Shown: positions 15,048 to 34,686, counted from the stretch's first letter. The stretch: DNA of 64,000 nt from Georgenia satyanarayanai (GCF_900116375.1 NZ_UETB01000006.1:124001-188000), one strand, 5' to 3'. The notes: generated by a model not told the origin, from the letters alone. A program made the numbers and translations.

Positions 15048-15833
15048 GTGACTGAGGAGACCGTGGAGCACACGGCCCAGGACGAGGCTCCTGACGACAT
15101 CCCCAACGACCTGCCAGGTGCGGAGGCCGAGACCCCCGCGGCCGTGGAGGAGGGTGCGGCCGCCGGCGAGGACTCGACCCCGGCCGAGGACTCGGCCGTC
15201 GTCGAGGACGACGCCGAGGACGCGGAGGACGTCTCCCCCGAGGAGGAGTTCCGTCGCGAGCTGCGGCTGCAGCCGGGCCACTGGTACGTCGTGCACTCCT
15301 ACGCGGGCTACGAGAAGCGCGTCAAGGCGAACCTCGAGAACCGCATCCAGAGCCTCAACATGGAGGACTACATCTTCCAGGTCGAGGTCCCGATGGAGGA
15401 CGTCGTCGAGATCAAGAACTCCCAGCGCAAGCTCGTCACCCGGGTGCGCATCCCGGGCTACGTGCTCGTGCGCATGGACCTGACCGACGAGTCGTGGGGC
15501 GCGGTGCGCCACACGCCCGGTGTCACCGGCTTCGTCGGCCACACGCACCAGCCGGTGCCGCTGACCGAGGACGAGGTCTTCTCGATGCTCGCCCCGACCC
15601 TCGCCCCCAAGGAGACGGCCAAGGCCGCGGCCGGCGGGAGTGCCCCGAGCACCCCGATCGAGGTCGAGTTCTCCGTCGGCGAGTCCGTCACCGTCACCGA
15701 CGGGCCCTTCGAGACCCTCCCGGCCACGATCTCCGAGATCAGCCCGGAGCAGCAGAAGCTCAAGGTGCTCGTGTCGATCTTCGGCCGGGAGACCCCGGTC
15801 GAGCTGTCGTTCTCGCAGGTCGCCAAGATCTGA
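15048..15833 (+). CDS. nusG: Transcription termination/antitermination factor NusG
   Basis: A 261-aa elongation factor that binds RNA polymerase and links it to Rho and ribosomes. The first ~78 residues are an acidic Glu/Asp/Ala extension found in actinobacterial NusG. The NGN domain follows ([47 protein letters not shown]), and a KOW domain closes the protein ([21 protein letters not shown]). The GTG at 15048 is chosen because it begins the acidic extension just after secE; the frame is open earlier but would overlap secE. Confidence 0.96.
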   Translation: MTEETVEHTAQDEAPDDIPNDLPGAEAETPAAVEEGAAAGEDSTPAEDSAVVEDDAEDAEDVSPEEEFRRELRLQPGHWYVVHSYAGYEKRVKANLENRIQSLNMEDYIFQVEVPMEDVVEIKNSQRKLVTRVRIPGYVLVRMDLTDESWGAVRHTPGVTGFVGHTHQPVPLTEDEVFSMLAPTLAPKETAKAAAGGSAPSTPIEVEFSVGESVTVTDGPFETLPATISEISPEQQKLKVLVSIFGRETPVELSFSQVAKI

Positions 15834-15845
15834 GCGGACGGCTCC

Positions 15846-15871
15846 CCGGCGCACGCTTCCTGCTGCGCCGG
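15846..15871 (+). promoter_or_regulatory. Hairpin between nusG and rplK
   Basis: An 8-bp stem (CCGGCGCA/TGCGCCGG) with a 10-nt loop and no T-run. It may be an RNA processing or partial-termination site. Confidence 0.35.
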
Positions 15872-15924
15872 ACCCGCAAGGCGGCGTCGGCGGTCACCGA
15901 CGCCCAGGAACATAAGGACGCACC

Positions 15925-16356
15925 ATGCCTCCCAAGAAGAAGGTTGCAGGCCTGATCAAGCTCCAGATCCAGGCCGGCGCCGCGACCCCCGCGCCGCCCA
16001 TCGGCCCCGCGCTGGGCCAGCACGGCGTGAACATCATGGAGTTCTGCAAGGCGTACAACGCCGCGACCGAGTCGCAGCGTGGCAACGTCGTCCCCGTGGA
16101 GATCACGGTGTACGAGGACCGCTCGTTCACCTTCGTCACCAAGACCCCGCCCGCCGCCGAGCTCATCAAGAAGGCCGCCGGCGTCGCCAAGGGTTCCGGC
16201 ACCCCGCACACCGCGAAGGTCGGCACCCTGACGATGGCCCAGGTCCGTGAGATCGCCGAGGGCAAGATGGTCGACCTCAACGCCAACGACGTCGACGCCG
16301 CCGCGAAGATCATCGCCGGCACCGCCCGTTCCATGGGCATCACCGTCTCGGACTGA
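15925..16356 (+). CDS. rplK: 50S ribosomal protein L11
   Basis: A 143-aa protein of the GTPase-associated centre of the large subunit, binding 23S rRNA helices 43/44; it also takes part in RelA activation. It starts [39 protein letters not shown], split here by family landmarks: the proline-rich thiostrepton-site region lies at ~20-30. AAGGAC precedes the ATG. Length is standard. rplA follows 106 nt downstream. Confidence 0.98.
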   Translation: MPPKKKVAGLIKLQIQAGAATPAPPIGPALGQHGVNIMEFCKAYNAATESQRGNVVPVEITVYEDRSFTFVTKTPPAAELIKKAAGVAKGSGTPHTAKVGTLTMAQVREIAEGKMVDLNANDVDAAAKIIAGTARSMGITVSD

Positions 16357-16462
16357 GACGCCAGGGCGCTCCCCGCGTCCGTCGTTCCAGGCGCCTCGGC
16401 GCCACGTGGCAGGGTCCGGCGCGGACCCGCAGACCACGACTGCTCACACTAGGAGAAGCAGC

Positions 16463-17179
16463 ATGACCACGCGCAGCAAGAACTACCGCAAGGCGGCCGA
16501 GAAGATCGACCGCTCCCAGGTCTACGCCCCCCTCGAGGCCGTGCGCCTCGCCAAGGAGAACGCGACGACCACGTTCGACCAGACCGTGGAGGTCGTCTTC
16601 CGTCTCGGCGTCGACCCCCGCAAGGCGGACCAGATGGTGCGCGGCACCGTCAGCCTGCCCCACGGCACGGGCAAGTCGGCCCGCGTCCTCGTCTTCGCCG
16701 TCGGCGAGCGTGCGGCGCAGGCCGAGGCTGCCGGTGCCGACGAGGTCGGTGGCGACGAGCTCATCGAGAAGGTCGCCGCGGGCTACACGAACTTCGACGC
16801 CGCCGTCGCGACCCCGGACCTCATGGGCAAGGTCGGCCGCCTCGGCCGCGTGCTCGGACCCCGTGGCCTCATGCCCAACCCCAAGACCGGCACGGTGACC
16901 ATGGACGTCGCCAAGGCCGTGACGGAGATCAAGGGCGGGCGGATCGAGTTCCGCGTCGACAAGAACTCCAACCTCCACTTCATCGTCGGCAAGGCCTCCT
17001 TCACCGAGGAGCAGCTGGTGGAGAACTACGCCGCCGCCCTCGACGAGGTGCTGCGGCTCAAGCCGGCCTCCGCCAAGGGCCGGTACATCTCCAAGGCCAC
17101 CATGGCCACGACGATGGGCCCGGGCATCCCGCTCGACGCCACCCTCACGCGCAACCTCACCACGGACACCCCGTCCTGA
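16463..17179 (+). CDS. rplA: 50S ribosomal protein L1
   Basis: A 238-aa L1-stalk protein binding 23S rRNA helix 76; in many bacteria it also represses its own L11-L1 mRNA. Conserved stretches include [18 protein letters not shown] near 54-71 and [15 protein letters not shown] near 133-147. The ATG at 16463 follows AGGAGAAG. A strong hairpin at 17193-17230 ends the rplKA unit. Confidence 0.98.
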   Translation: MTTRSKNYRKAAEKIDRSQVYAPLEAVRLAKENATTTFDQTVEVVFRLGVDPRKADQMVRGTVSLPHGTGKSARVLVFAVGERAAQAEAAGADEVGGDELIEKVAAGYTNFDAAVATPDLMGKVGRLGRVLGPRGLMPNPKTGTVTMDVAKAVTEIKGGRIEFRVDKNSNLHFIVGKASFTEEQLVENYAAALDEVLRLKPASAKGRYISKATMATTMGPGIPLDATLTRNLTTDTPS

Positions 17180-17192
17180 CCTGAGAGCACGT

Positions 17193-17230
17193 CAGCAGCG
17201 CCCCGGCCCGCGAGGACCGGGGCGCTGCTG
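17193..17230 (+). terminator. Terminator after rplA
   Basis: A perfect 14-bp stem CAGCAGCGCCCCGG/CCGGGGCGCTGCTG with a 10-nt loop. There is no U-tract. Confidence 0.7.
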
Positions 17231-17265
17231 CATCTGTGGGGTGCGGCACACCGGCGCACCCGGGC

Positions 17266-17295
17266 TTGGACCGCGGGGCGGTGCCGGGGTACTGT
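17266..17295 (+). promoter_or_regulatory. Promoter of rplJL
   Basis: TTGGAC (17266-17271), an 18-bp spacer and TACTGT (17290-17295). Confidence 0.6.
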
Positions 17296-17427
17296 TGCCT
17301 CTGCCCAAGACCGCCGGTCCCCTGTCAGCCATGACGGGTCGAAGTCCGCAGCAGCGGAGCCAGCGCAGGTGATCATGTGACGCCGTCTCGCGACGCGCCC
17401 CGTGCACACCCTGCGCGGGGCTTTTTT
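17296..17427 (+). ncRNA. L10-type mRNA leader with attenuator
   Basis: The 293-bp gap between rplA and rplJ holds the rplA hairpin, a promoter and this structured leader. Near 17307-17318 is AAGACCGCCGGT, similar to the kink-turn region where L10(L12)4 binds. At the 3' end GCCCCG (17397-17402) pairs with CGGGGC (17416-17421), followed by six T. This looks like the autogenous L10 leader, in which excess L10-L12 favours termination. The match is by eye. Confidence 0.65.
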
Positions 17428-17472
17428 GTTGCTCGACCTCATCCTCCGGCGGCACGACCGAGAAGGAGGGCC

Positions 17473-17997
17473 ATGGCGAGGCCTGACAAGGTGGCGGCAG
17501 TCACCGAGCTCACGCAGCAGCTGCGTGAGGCAAACGCCGTCGTGCTCACCGAGTACCGCGGGCTCAGCGTCGGTCAGCTCAAGGAGCTGCGCCGCTCGCT
17601 CGGCACCAATGCCAGCTACGCCGTCGTGAAGAACACGCTGACCGCCATCGCGGCGAAGGAGGCGGGACTCGACGAGCTCGAGAACCAGCTCTCCGGTCCC
17701 ACCGCGATCGCCTTCGTCACGGGTGAGCCCGTGGACGCGGCCAAGGGTCTGCGCGACTTCGCGAAGAGCAACCCCCAGCTCGTCATCAAGGGCGGTGTCC
17801 TCGAGGGCCGCATGCTGTCGGCGGAGGACGTCGACAAGCTCGCGAGCCTCGAGAGCCGTGAGGTGCTGCTGGGCAAGGCGGCTGGCGCGTTCAAGGCAGC
17901 GCTCTACCAGGCTGCGTACATGTTCACCGCGCCGGCCACCCAGGCCGCGCGCACCATCGAGGCCCTGCGCGAGAAGCAGGCCGCCGACGCCGCCTGA
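17473..17997 (+). CDS. rplJ: 50S ribosomal protein L10
   Basis: A 174-aa stalk base protein that binds 23S rRNA by its N-terminal domain and L12 dimers by its C-terminal helix. [24 protein letters not shown] near 21-44 and [11 protein letters not shown] near 47-57 are conserved. AAGGAGGG 5 nt before the ATG is a near-perfect ribosome-binding site. It is probably autoregulated through the leader at 17296-17427, and rplL follows after 75 nt. Confidence 0.98.
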   Translation: MARPDKVAAVTELTQQLREANAVVLTEYRGLSVGQLKELRRSLGTNASYAVVKNTLTAIAAKEAGLDELENQLSGPTAIAFVTGEPVDAAKGLRDFAKSNPQLVIKGGVLEGRMLSAEDVDKLASLESREVLLGKAAGAFKAALYQAAYMFTAPATQAARTIEALREKQAADAA

Positions 17998-18072
17998 GGC
18001 TTCGGTACCCCCACCCCACCCTGCTCCACGCAGTAGACAGCACAGGGCAGAACAACCAGGAAGGACGCCACC

Positions 18073-18462
18073 ATGGCGAAGCTCACCACCGACGAGCTCA
18101 TCGAGGCTTTCAAGGAGCTCACCCTCATCGAGCTCTCCGAGTTCGTGAAGCAGTTCGAGGAGACCTTCGAGGTCACCGCCGCTGCTCCGGTCGCCGTTGC
18201 CGCGGCCGCCCCGGCCGGCGGCGGCGACGCCGGCGCCGCCGAGGAGGAGAAGACGGAGTTCGACGTCGTCCTCGACGCGATCGGCGACAAGAAGATCCAG
18301 GTCATCAAGGAGGTCCGCGCGCTCACGAGCCTCGGCCTCAAGGAGGCCAAGGACCTCGTGGACTCGGCTCCCAAGGCCGTCCTCGAGGGCGTCGACAAGG
18401 ACGCCGCGGACAAGGCCAAGGAGGCCCTCGAGGGCGCCGGGGCCACCGTCTCCGTCAAGTGA
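18073..18462 (+). CDS. rplL: 50S ribosomal protein L7/L12
   Basis: A 129-aa acidic stalk protein that recruits translational GTPases. The N-terminal dimer domain is at 1-~33, an Ala/Gly/Pro hinge at ~38-56 ([11 protein letters not shown]), and the C-terminal factor-binding domain has [21 protein letters not shown] near 77-97. AGGAAGGA precedes the ATG. A strong hairpin at 18494-18525 follows. Confidence 0.98.
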   Translation: MAKLTTDELIEAFKELTLIELSEFVKQFEETFEVTAAAPVAVAAAAPAGGGDAGAAEEEKTEFDVVLDAIGDKKIQVIKEVRALTSLGLKEAKDLVDSAPKAVLEGVDKDAADKAKEALEGAGATVSVK

Positions 18463-18493
18463 CCTCTCACTGACACCGGCCTCACGGCCCGTC

Positions 18494-18525
18494 ACGGCCC
18501 GGCACCCCTCGGGGTGCCGGGCCGT
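18494..18525 (+). terminator. Hairpin after rplL (terminator/attenuator before rpoB)
   Basis: A perfect 15-bp stem (18494-18508 with 18511-18525) and a 2-nt loop. The 319-bp rplL-rpoB gap holds this hairpin, a promoter at 18632-18661 and a ~115-nt rpoB leader. Partial read-through would set the ratio of L12 to RNA polymerase. Confidence 0.65.
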
Positions 18526-18631
18526 CGGCGTCCCCGGGATCTCCCGGCGCGTCCTGACTTCTCCCGCCCCAAGCGATGGCGTATGGTGAGCGGCGTCGGT
18601 TCGAACCAGGGCCCACAGCGCGACGGTGCGC

Positions 18632-18661
18632 TGGACATAGCCCTGCGCACGTGTGTATGCT
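18632..18661 (+). promoter_or_regulatory. Promoter of rpoBC
   Basis: TGGACA (18632-18637), an 18-bp spacer and TATGCT (18656-18661). Confidence 0.6.
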
Positions 18662-18781
18662 GTCGCTTTGCGCTGACTTCTGCCTGCCTGTCTGCCGCCA
18701 TCGTACCCGTGCCGGGTCGACGCGACGAGGAGACAGTCCCGACAGCGCAGTGTGCACACAATTCGCAGGGAAGGACCCCCT

Positions 18782-22297
<3,516 letters not shown>

Positions 22298-22389
22298 GAG
22301 GCCGCGGCTGCCGTGACGCCCGTCGTCACGGCAGCCTCACCGGCCCGTTTGGATTCCACACGGTGACACACCGAAGGAAGTAGGAAACC

Positions 22390-26280
<3,891 letters not shown>

Positions 26281-26285
26281 CACAC

Positions 26286-26316
26286 CGTGGGGCGGCCGCG
26301 GCGCGGCCGCCCCACG
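26286..26316 (+). terminator. Terminator after rpoC
   Basis: A perfect 15-bp GC-rich stem (26286-26300 with 26302-26316). There is no U-tract. Confidence 0.75.
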
Positions 26317-26347
26317 GCGCGCGTGACGGACGTCAAGTCGCCACGCT

Positions 26348-26377
26348 TTGACGCAAGAAACAGCGGCAGAGTACGCT
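26348..26377 (+). promoter_or_regulatory. Promoter of the str operon
   Basis: TTGACG (26348-26353), an 18-bp spacer and TACGCT (26372-26377), the best -35/-10 match in the window. It gives a leader of about 160 nt before rpsL. Confidence 0.7.
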
Positions 26378-26445
26378 ACTGGGCGGTGCCCGCGACATCG
26401 GGTCCCTCGTGCGTGCTTGTGAACCGCAGGCCCGGCGACACTCCC

Positions 26446-26466
26446 GAGCGCGGGGGGCTGGGCCGA
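26446..26466 (+). promoter_or_regulatory. Shared 21-nt leader element, str-operon copy
   Basis: CGACACT followed by CCCGAGCGCGGGGG. It matches 31507-31527 in the rpsJ leader at 20 of 21 positions, the one difference being T versus G at position 7. Function unknown. Confidence 0.5.
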
Positions 26467-26543
26467 CAGCAGACCACGGTCGTGCCGGCGGCCCGCCGCC
26501 GGGCGAACATCAAGCAGAGAAACACATCCGAGACGGAGACGTA

Positions 26544-26918
26544 GTGCCCACGATTCAGCAGCTGGTCCGCAAGGGCCGCAGCGTCAAGACCTCGACGTCG
26601 AAGACGCCCGCCCTCAAGGGCAGCCCCCAGCGGCGCGGGGTGTGCACCCGCGTGTACACGACGACCCCGAAGAAGCCGAACTCGGCGCTCCGCAAGGTCG
26701 CGCGCGTGCGCCTGTCCAGCGGGATCGAGGTCACGGCCTACATCCCCGGCGTCGGTCACAACCTTCAGGAGCACTCCATCGTGCTCGTCCGTGGTGGTCG
26801 TGTGAAGGACCTCCCCGGCGTTCGCTACAAGATCGTGCGCGGCGCGCTCGACACCCAGGGTGTCCGTGGTCGCCAGCAGGCTCGCAGCCGTTACGGCGCG
26901 AAGAAGGAGAAGAAGTAA
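26544..26918 (+). CDS. rpsL: 30S ribosomal protein S12
   Basis: A 124-aa decoding-centre protein. [11 protein letters not shown] starts it, and [13 protein letters not shown] (Lys43) and [12 protein letters not shown] carry the lysines changed in streptomycin-resistant mutants; both are wild type here. The GTG at 26544 follows GGAGAC and gives the family start. The stop overlaps the rpsG start (TAATG). Confidence 0.98.
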   Translation: MPTIQQLVRKGRSVKTSTSKTPALKGSPQRRGVCTRVYTTTPKKPNSALRKVARVRLSSGIEVTAYIPGVGHNLQEHSIVLVRGGRVKDLPGVRYKIVRGALDTQGVRGRQQARSRYGAKKEKK

Positions 26919-27388
26919 TGCCGCGCAAGGGTCCCGCGCCTCAGCGGACGCTCGTCGTCGACCCGGTCTACGGGTCCCCGACCGTCACCCAGCTCGTCAA
27001 CCGCATCCTGCGGGACGGCAAGAAGTCCACCGCCGAGCGGATCGTCTACGACGCCCTCGAGGGTGTGCGCGAGAAGACCGACGGTGACCCCACCGCCGTC
27101 CTCAAGCGCGCGCTGGACAACGTCCGCCCCTCCCTCGAGGTCCGCTCCCGCCGCGTCGGTGGCGCCACCTACCAGGTGCCCGTCGAGGTCCGCCCCTCCC
27201 GGCAGACCACGCTCGCGCTGCGCTGGCTCGTGGACTACGCCCGGGCCCGTCGTGAGAAGACGATGACCGAGCGCCTCATGAACGAGATCCTCGACGCCTC
27301 CAACGGCCTCGGTGCCGCGGTCAAGCGCCGCGAGGACACCCACAAGATGGCCGAGTCCAACCGGGCCTTCGCGCACTACCGCTGGTAG
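26918..27388 (+). CDS. rpsG: 30S ribosomal protein S7
   Basis: A 156-aa primary assembly protein of the 30S head, binding the 3' domain of 16S r[23 protein letters not shown] begins it, and [17 protein letters not shown] near 88-104 is conserved. AGGAGAAGA before the overlapping ATG couples it to rpsL. Confidence 0.98.
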   Translation: MPRKGPAPQRTLVVDPVYGSPTVTQLVNRILRDGKKSTAERIVYDALEGVREKTDGDPTAVLKRALDNVRPSLEVRSRRVGGATYQVPVEVRPSRQTTLALRWLVDYARARREKTMTERLMNEILDASNGLGAAVKRREDTHKMAESNRAFAHYRW

Positions 27389-27436
27389 TCGGCGCCTCCT
27401 CGCCCTGCACCCGCAATCGACTGAAGAGAGTCTCCT

Positions 27437-29539
<2,103 letters not shown>

Positions 29540-29657
29540 GTCCCACTGGTCGACCAGCAGTACCCATCACAAAACCGACCCGTAGGGCTTGCTCCCCGAC
29601 AGGCGCACACGCACCTGACGATGAGCAGACAACTACCCGAGTCCCAGGAGGACACAA

Positions 29658-30851
29658 GTGGCGAAGGCCAAGTTCGAGCGGACCAAGCCGCACGTCAACA
29701 TCGGCACCATCGGTCACGTCGACCACGGTAAGACGACGCTGACCGCGGCCATCTCCAAGGTGCTGCACGACAAGTACCCCGACCTGAACGAGTTCACCCC
29801 GTTCGACCAGGTCGACAACGCTCCCGAGGAGCGTCAGCGCGGTATCACCATCAACGTCTCGCACGTCGAGTACCAGACCGAGGCGCGCCACTACGCCCAC
29901 GTCGACGCTCCCGGTCACGCTGACTACATCAAGAACATGATCACGGGTGCGGCGCAGATGGACGGCGCGATCCTCGTGGTCGCGGCGACCGACGGCCCGA
30001 TGGCCCAGACGCGTGAGCACGTCCTGCTCGCCCGTCAGGTCGGCGTGCCCTACGTCCTCGTCGCGCTGAACAAGTCCGACATGGTCGACGACGAGGAGAT
30101 CCTCGAGCTCGTCGAGGTCGAGGTCCGCGACCTGCTCTCCAGCCAGGAGTTCCCGGGCGACGACGCGCCGGTCGTGCGCGTCTCCGCGCTCAAGGCCCTC
30201 GAGGGTGACCCGAAGTGGGTCGCCGCCGTCGAGGAGCTCATGACCGCTGTCGACGAGAACGTCCCGACCCCGGAGCGCGACGTCGACAAGCCCTTCCTCA
30301 TGCCGATCGAGGACGTCTTCACGATCACCGGTCGCGGCACCGTCGTCACCGGTCGTGTCGAGCGCGGTGCGCTCAAGGTGAACGACGAGGTCGAGATCGT
30401 CGGCATCAAGGAGAAGTCCCTCAAGACGACCGTCACCGGCGTCGAGATGTTCCGCAAGCTCCTCGACACCGCCGAGGCGGGCGAGAACGTCGGTCTGCTC
30501 CTCCGCGGCACCAAGCGCGAGGAGGTCGAGCGTGGCCAGGTCGTCGTGAAGCCGGGCTCCATCACCCCGCACACGAAGTTCGAGGCCCAGGTCTACATCC
30601 TGAGCAAGGACGAGGGTGGGCGTCACAACCCCTTCTACTCGAACTACCGCCCGCAGTTCTACTTCCGCACCACGGACGTCACCGGCGTCATCCAGCTGCC
30701 CGAGGGCACCGAGATGGTCATGCCCGGCGACAACACCGAGATGACGGTCGACCTCATCCAGCCGATCGCGATGGAGGAGGGCCTCGGCTTCGCCATCCGT
30801 GAGGGTGGCCGCACCGTGGGCTCCGGCCGCGTCGTCAAGATCCTCCAGTGA
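29658..30851 (+). CDS. tuf: Elongation factor Tu
   Basis: A 397-aa GTPase that delivers aminoacyl-tRNA. P-loop [10 protein letters not shown] near 19-28, [23 protein letters not shown] near 82-104, [10 protein letters not shown] near 137-146. AGGAGGAC precedes the GTG start. It is in the usual place after fusA. Two hairpins follow: 30858-30875 and the stronger 30893-30920. Confidence 0.98.
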   Translation: MAKAKFERTKPHVNIGTIGHVDHGKTTLTAAISKVLHDKYPDLNEFTPFDQVDNAPEERQRGITINVSHVEYQTEARHYAHVDAPGHADYIKNMITGAAQMDGAILVVAATDGPMAQTREHVLLARQVGVPYVLVALNKSDMVDDEEILELVEVEVRDLLSSQEFPGDDAPVVRVSALKALEGDPKWVAAVEELMTAVDENVPTPERDVDKPFLMPIEDVFTITGRGTVVTGRVERGALKVNDEVEIVGIKEKSLKTTVTGVEMFRKLLDTAEAGENVGLLLRGTKREEVERGQVVVKPGSITPHTKFEAQVYILSKDEGGRHNPFYSNYRPQFYFRTTDVTGVIQLPEGTEMVMPGDNTEMTVDLIQPIAMEEGLGFAIREGGRTVGSGRVVKILQ

Positions 30852-30892
30852 TCTTGCGCTGGGCCTAGACCCAGCACCCAGCACGACCCGCA

Positions 30893-30920
30893 GGGCCCGG
30901 CGAGCACGCTCGCCGGGCCC
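30893..30920 (+). terminator. Terminator of the str operon
   Basis: A perfect 12-bp stem GGGCCCGGCGAG/CTCGCCGGGCCC with loop CACG. A smaller hairpin (GCTGGG/CCCAGC, 30858-30875) precedes it. Confidence 0.8.
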
Positions 30921-31125
30921 TTCGTCATCCCCGCCCGGCCGTCTCTCGCGTCGAGGCCCGAGGTGGTCGGCCGCCACCGGCCCCTCCCCGCCGGGAGCCG
31001 AGGTGGGACGGCCCGTGCTGCCGGCGGGCGGCCGGCGAGGCAACGAGCGGCGACGCTGGGCCCGTAGAGGGGGGCGACTGCCGGCGGGAGAGCTCGCGCC
31101 GGACCTCAGGTCGACCGTCGGTGGC

Positions 31126-31157
31126 GGGGCGGGGCGGGGCGGGGGGACGGGGGAGGG
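31126..31157 (+). other. G-quadruplex-forming sequence
   Basis: Three GGGG tracts separated by single C, then GGGGGG and GGGGG, lie ~45 bp before the S10 promoter -35. The match to the G4 pattern is direct; folding is untested. Confidence 0.5.
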
Positions 31158-31198
31158 CGGTGCTCGGGAACGGTGCGGGAGGTCACCCGGGGCCCGCC

Positions 31199-31228
31199 TC
31201 GTCAAGGAGGCGCGCGGGCTGGTAGGGT
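31199..31228 (+). promoter_or_regulatory. Promoter of the S10 operon
   Basis: TCGTCA (31199-31204), an 18-bp spacer and TAGGGT (31223-31228). Confidence 0.5.
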
Positions 31229-31506
31229 AGATCCGGTCGGGTGAGAGCCCGGCATGCGTGTGCTCGCGGTGACCGCACCGGGAGCGCCGACAGTCGGAGG
31301 GTCCACGGCCCGCCGATGACCAAGGACACACCGGTGAGGGCCGGAGTCGATTCGCCATGAGGCGGTCGGGTCTGGCAGACTGTTCCGGTTGCCTGGGGGC
31401 GTGCCCCCGGGTGTCAGGCTGAGTCGGGCCCCGAGCCCTGGCTCCACAAGCAAGCACAAGGGCCCCGCATCGACGATGCGCCGTGCTCAGGTGTGTGCGC
31501 ACTGCG

Positions 31507-31527
31507 CGACACGCCCGAGCGCGGGGG
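31507..31527 (+). promoter_or_regulatory. Shared 21-nt leader element, S10-operon copy
   Basis: CGACACG followed by CCCGAGCGCGGGGG, 39 nt before rpsJ. GTGTGCGC just upstream can pair with GCGCGACAC, forming a stem-loop that leads into the element. Confidence 0.5.
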
Positions 31528-31565
31528 ACGGTAACAGAGCGGTACGAGAGAGGTTAGACGACGCC

Positions 31566-31874
31566 ATGGCGGGACAGAAGATCCGCATCAGGCTCAAGTC
31601 CTACGACCACGAAGTCATCGACAGCTCGGCGCGCAAGATCGTCGACACGGTGACTCGCGCTGGTGCGACGGTCGTGGGTCCGGTGCCGCTGCCGACGGAG
31701 AAGAACGTCTTCGTCGTCATTCGTTCACCGCACAAGTACAAGGACAGCCGCGAGCAGTTCGAGATGCGCACCCACAAGCGCCTCATCGACATCATCGACC
31801 CGACGCCGAAGGCCGTTGACTCGCTCATGCGGCTCGACCTGCCCGCCGACGTCAACATCGAGATCAAGCTCTGA
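31566..31874 (+). CDS. rpsJ: 30S ribosomal protein S10
   Basis: A 102-aa 30S head protein, also the NusE partner of NusB in antitermination. [18 protein letters not shown] starts it, and [28 protein letters not shown] is split across 41-68. It is the first gene of the S10 operon; rplC follows after 11 nt. The ATG at 31566 is set by family alignment. Confidence 0.98.
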   Translation: MAGQKIRIRLKSYDHEVIDSSARKIVDTVTRAGATVVGPVPLPTEKNVFVVIRSPHKYKDSREQFEMRTHKRLIDIIDPTPKAVDSLMRLDLPADVNIEIKL

Positions 31875-31885
31875 GGTTCGCCACA

Positions 31886-32554
31886 ATGACTACCTTCACC
31901 AAGCAGGCTGCGAGCAGGCCGGTCACGGCCCTGCTCGGCACCAAGCTCGGCATGACCCAGGTCTGGGACGAGGCCGGACGTCTCGTCCCGGTGACGGTCG
32001 TGCAGGTGGGCACCAACGTGGTGACCCAGCTGCGGACCCCCGAGACCGACGGGTACAGCGCCGTGCAGCTCGCCTTCGGCGAGATCGACCCGCGCAAGGT
32101 CACCCAGCCCCTCAAGGGCCACTTCGAGAAGGCCGGCACGACGCCGCGCCGCTTCGTCACCGAGGTTCGCACCTCCGAGTCCGACAGCTACACCGTCGGC
32201 CAGGAGCTGCGCGCTGACGCGTTCGAGGCCGGCACCGTCGTCGACGTCATCGGCACCACGAAGGGCAAGGGCACCGCGGGCGTCATGAAGCGTCACGGCT
32301 TCTCCGGCGTCGGCGCCTCCCACGGTGCGCACCGCAACCACCGCAAGCCCGGCTCGATCGGCGGGGCCTCGACGCCCGGCCGCGTGTTCCGTGGCCAGCG
32401 GATGGCCGGTCGCATGGGCCACAAGCGCCAGACCACCCAGAACCTCACGATCCACGCCGTCGACGTCGAGAGGGGCCTGCTGCTCGTTGCCGGCCCGATC
32501 CCCGGCCCGAAGCGCGGCGTCGTCGTCGTCCGTACCGCTGTGAAGGGGGCGTGA
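31886..32554 (+). CDS. rplC: 50S ribosomal protein L3
   Basis: A 222-aa early-assembly protein whose loop reaches the peptidyl-transferase centre. [15 protein letters not shown] near 15-29 and the loop [23 protein letters not shown] near 150-172 are diagnostic. Its end overlaps a GTG codon, but rplD more likely starts at the ATG at 32557. Confidence 0.98.
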   Translation: MTTFTKQAASRPVTALLGTKLGMTQVWDEAGRLVPVTVVQVGTNVVTQLRTPETDGYSAVQLAFGEIDPRKVTQPLKGHFEKAGTTPRRFVTEVRTSESDSYTVGQELRADAFEAGTVVDVIGTTKGKGTAGVMKRHGFSGVGASHGAHRNHRKPGSIGGASTPGRVFRGQRMAGRMGHKRQTTQNLTIHAVDVERGLLLVAGPIPGPKRGVVVVRTAVKGA

Positions 32555-32556
32555 CC

Positions 32557-33213
32557 ATGGCTGACACCCAGACCGTCGACGTCCTGGACGCCACGGGCAA
32601 GAAGTCCGGCTCCGCCGAGCTGCCCGCCGCGATCTTCGACGTCCCCACGAACGTGCCGCTGATCCACCAGGTCGTCGTCGCCCAGCTCGCCGCCGCGCGC
32701 CAGGGCACCGCGAAGACCAAGACGCGGGCCGAGGTCCGCGGTGGTGGCAAGAAGCCGTACCGCCAGAAGGGCACCGGCCGCGCCCGTCAGGGCTCGATCC
32801 GCGCGCCGCAGTACGCCGGCGGTGGCGTCGTCCACGGGCCCGTCCCGCGCGACTACACCCAGCGCACCCCCAAGAAGATGAAGGCCGCCGCCCTGCGTGG
32901 CGCCCTCTCGGACCGCGCTCGCGCCGGCCGTCTCCACGTCGTCAGCGAGCTCGTCTCCAGCGACGTGCCCAAGACGTCCGCCGCGCTGGCCGCGCTGCGC
33001 AACGTCGTCGCCGAGCGGAGCGCGCTGGTCGTGCTGGCCCGCGGTGACGAGCTCACGCTCAAGTCGCTGCGCAACGTCCCCAGCACCCACCTCATCTGGG
33101 TCGACCAGCTCAACACCTACGACGTCCTCGTCAACGACGACGTCGTGTTCACGGCCGCCGCCCTCGAGGAGTTCCTCGGGACCGCCGCGCCGCGCGAGGA
33201 GGATGGCAAGTGA
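32557..33213 (+). CDS. rplD: 50S ribosomal protein L4
   Basis: A 218-aa protein with a loop lining the exit tunnel ([21 protein letters not shown] near 63-83). AAGGGGG 7 nt upstream favours the ATG at 32557 over the in-frame GTG at 32551. L4 represses the S10 operon in E. coli; whether it does so here is unknown. It overlaps rplW by 4 nt (GTGA). Confidence 0.97.
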   Translation: MADTQTVDVLDATGKKSGSAELPAAIFDVPTNVPLIHQVVVAQLAAARQGTAKTKTRAEVRGGGKKPYRQKGTGRARQGSIRAPQYAGGGVVHGPVPRDYTQRTPKKMKAAALRGALSDRARAGRLHVVSELVSSDVPKTSAALAALRNVVAERSALVVLARGDELTLKSLRNVPSTHLIWVDQLNTYDVLVNDDVVFTAAALEEFLGTAAPREEDGK

Positions 33214-33515
33214 GCATCGAGCACAACAAGAACCCCCGGGACGTCATCATCGCCCCGGTGGTCTCCGAGAAGAGCTACAGCCTCATCGACGAGGGGAAGT
33301 ACACCTTCCTCGTCGACCCGCGCTCGAACAAGACCGAGATCAAGAACGCCGTCGAGGCGATCTTCCAGGTCAAGGTGAGCTCGGTGAACACGGCGAACCG
33401 TCAGGGCAAGACCCGACGGACCCGCACCGGCCTCGGCAAGCGTAAGGACACCAAGCGCGCGATCGTCACGCTGCGCGAGGGCACCATCGACATCTTCGGT
33501 GAAGTTGCCGGCTGA
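33210..33515 (+). CDS. rplW: 50S ribosomal protein L23
   Basis: A 101-aa exit-site protein that docks trigger factor and [19 protein letters not shown] near 9-24 and [22 protein letters not shown] near 31-52 are typical. The GTG start overlaps the rplD stop. Confidence 0.98.
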   Translation: MSIEHNKNPRDVIIAPVVSEKSYSLIDEGKYTFLVDPRSNKTEIKNAVEAIFQVKVSSVNTANRQGKTRRTRTGLGKRKDTKRAIVTLREGTIDIFGEVAG

Positions 33516-33549
33516 CGCCGCGCGCTGGAGAGATTGAGGATCGACACCC

Positions 33550-34386
33550 ATGGCAATCCGTAAGTACAAGCCGACGACGCCGGGCCGTCGTGGCTCGAGC
33601 GTGGCCGACTTCGTCGAGATCACCCGGTCGCAGCCCGAGAAGTCGCTGGTCCGTCCGCTGAGCAAGAGCGGTGGTCGCAACAGCACCGGTCGCATCACCA
33701 CCCGTCACAAGGGTGGTGGCCACAAGCGTGCCTACCGCGTCATCGACTTCCGTCGCCACGACAAGGACGGCGTCCCCGCGAAGGTCGCGCACATCGAGTA
33801 CGACCCCAACCGCACGGCGCGCATCGCGCTCCTGCACTACGCCGACGGCGAGAAGCGCTACATCATCGCGCCGAACAAGCTGAGCGTGGGCACGGTCATC
33901 GAGAACGGTCCGGGCGCCGACATCAAGCCGGGCAACAACATGCCGCTGCGCAACATCCCCGTCGGTACGGTCATCCACGCCATCGAGCTCAAGCCCGGTG
34001 GCGGCGCGAAGATCGCCCGCTCGGCCGGTGCGTCGGTCCAGCTCGTCGCCCGTGAGGGCACGATGGCCCAGCTGCGGATGCCCTCCGGTGAGATCCGCAA
34101 CGTCGACTCCCGCTGCCGCGCCACCATCGGCGAGGTCGGCAACGCCGAGCAGTCGAACATCAACTGGGGCAAGGCCGGCCGCATGCGGTGGAAGGGCAAG
34201 CGCCCGACCGTCCGCGGTGTCGCGATGAACCCCGTCGACCACCCCCACGGTGGTGGTGAGGGTAAGACCTCCGGTGGTCGCCACCCGGTCAGCCCCTGGG
34301 GTCAGCCCGAGGGCCGGACCCGCCGTCCGAACAAGCCGAGCGACCAGCTCATCGTGCGCCGCCGGCGCACCGGCAAGAAGCGCTGA
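33550..34386 (+). CDS. rplB: 50S ribosomal protein L2
   Basis: A 278-aa protein needed for subunit joining and peptidyl transfer. The conserved C-terminal motif [21 protein letters not shown] near 225-245 carries the functionally important His. ATG start with GGAGAG-type site upstream. Confidence 0.98.
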   Translation: MAIRKYKPTTPGRRGSSVADFVEITRSQPEKSLVRPLSKSGGRNSTGRITTRHKGGGHKRAYRVIDFRRHDKDGVPAKVAHIEYDPNRTARIALLHYADGEKRYIIAPNKLSVGTVIENGPGADIKPGNNMPLRNIPVGTVIHAIELKPGGGAKIARSAGASVQLVAREGTMAQLRMPSGEIRNVDSRCRATIGEVGNAEQSNINWGKAGRMRWKGKRPTVRGVAMNPVDHPHGGGEGKTSGGRHPVSPWGQPEGRTRRPNKPSDQLIVRRRRTGKKR

Positions 34387-34404
34387 GAGTAGGAGAGCGA
34401 CGAG

Positions 34405-34686
34405 ATGCCTCGCAGCCTCAAGAAGGGTCCCTTCGTCGACGGCCACCTGCTCAAGAAGGTGGACACGGCCAACGAGACGGGCTCCAAGAACGTCATCAAG
34501 ACCTGGTCCCGCCGGTCGGTCATCACGCCCGACTTCCTGGGCCACACCTTTGCGGTGCACGACGGCCGCAAGCACGTCCCGGTCTTCATCACCGAGTCGA
34601 TGGTCGGCCACAAGCTGGGGGAGTTCGCCCCGACCCGCACCTATCGCGGGCACGACAAGGACGACCGCAAGGCCCGACGCCGCTGA
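34405..34686 (+). CDS. rpsS: 30S ribosomal protein S19
   Basis: A 93-aa 30S head protein next to S13. [18 protein letters not shown] starts it and [16 protein letters not shown] closes the conserved core. AGGAGAG precedes the ATG. Confidence 0.98.
   Translation: MPRSLKKGPFVDGHLLKKVDTANETGSKNVIKTWSRRSVITPDFLGHTFAVHDGRKHVPVFITESMVGHKLGEFAPTRTYRGHDKDDRKARRR

Larger units (their letters stand above)
30921..31565 (+). other. Long non-coding gap before the S10 operon
   Basis: No credible gene is visible in this gap. From left to right it holds GC-rich sequence without clear structure (30921-31120), a run of four to five G-tracts (31126-31157), a promoter (31199-31228), and a ~330-nt leader. The leader contains a GGGGGC/GCCCCC hairpin near 31396-31409 and the element shared with the str leader (31507-31527). 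Confidence 0.7.

Noticed and set aside
31202-31459. Small open frames in the S10 leader region.
   Set aside because: No ribosome-binding site, no recognisable product, and they overlap the promoter and structured leader.
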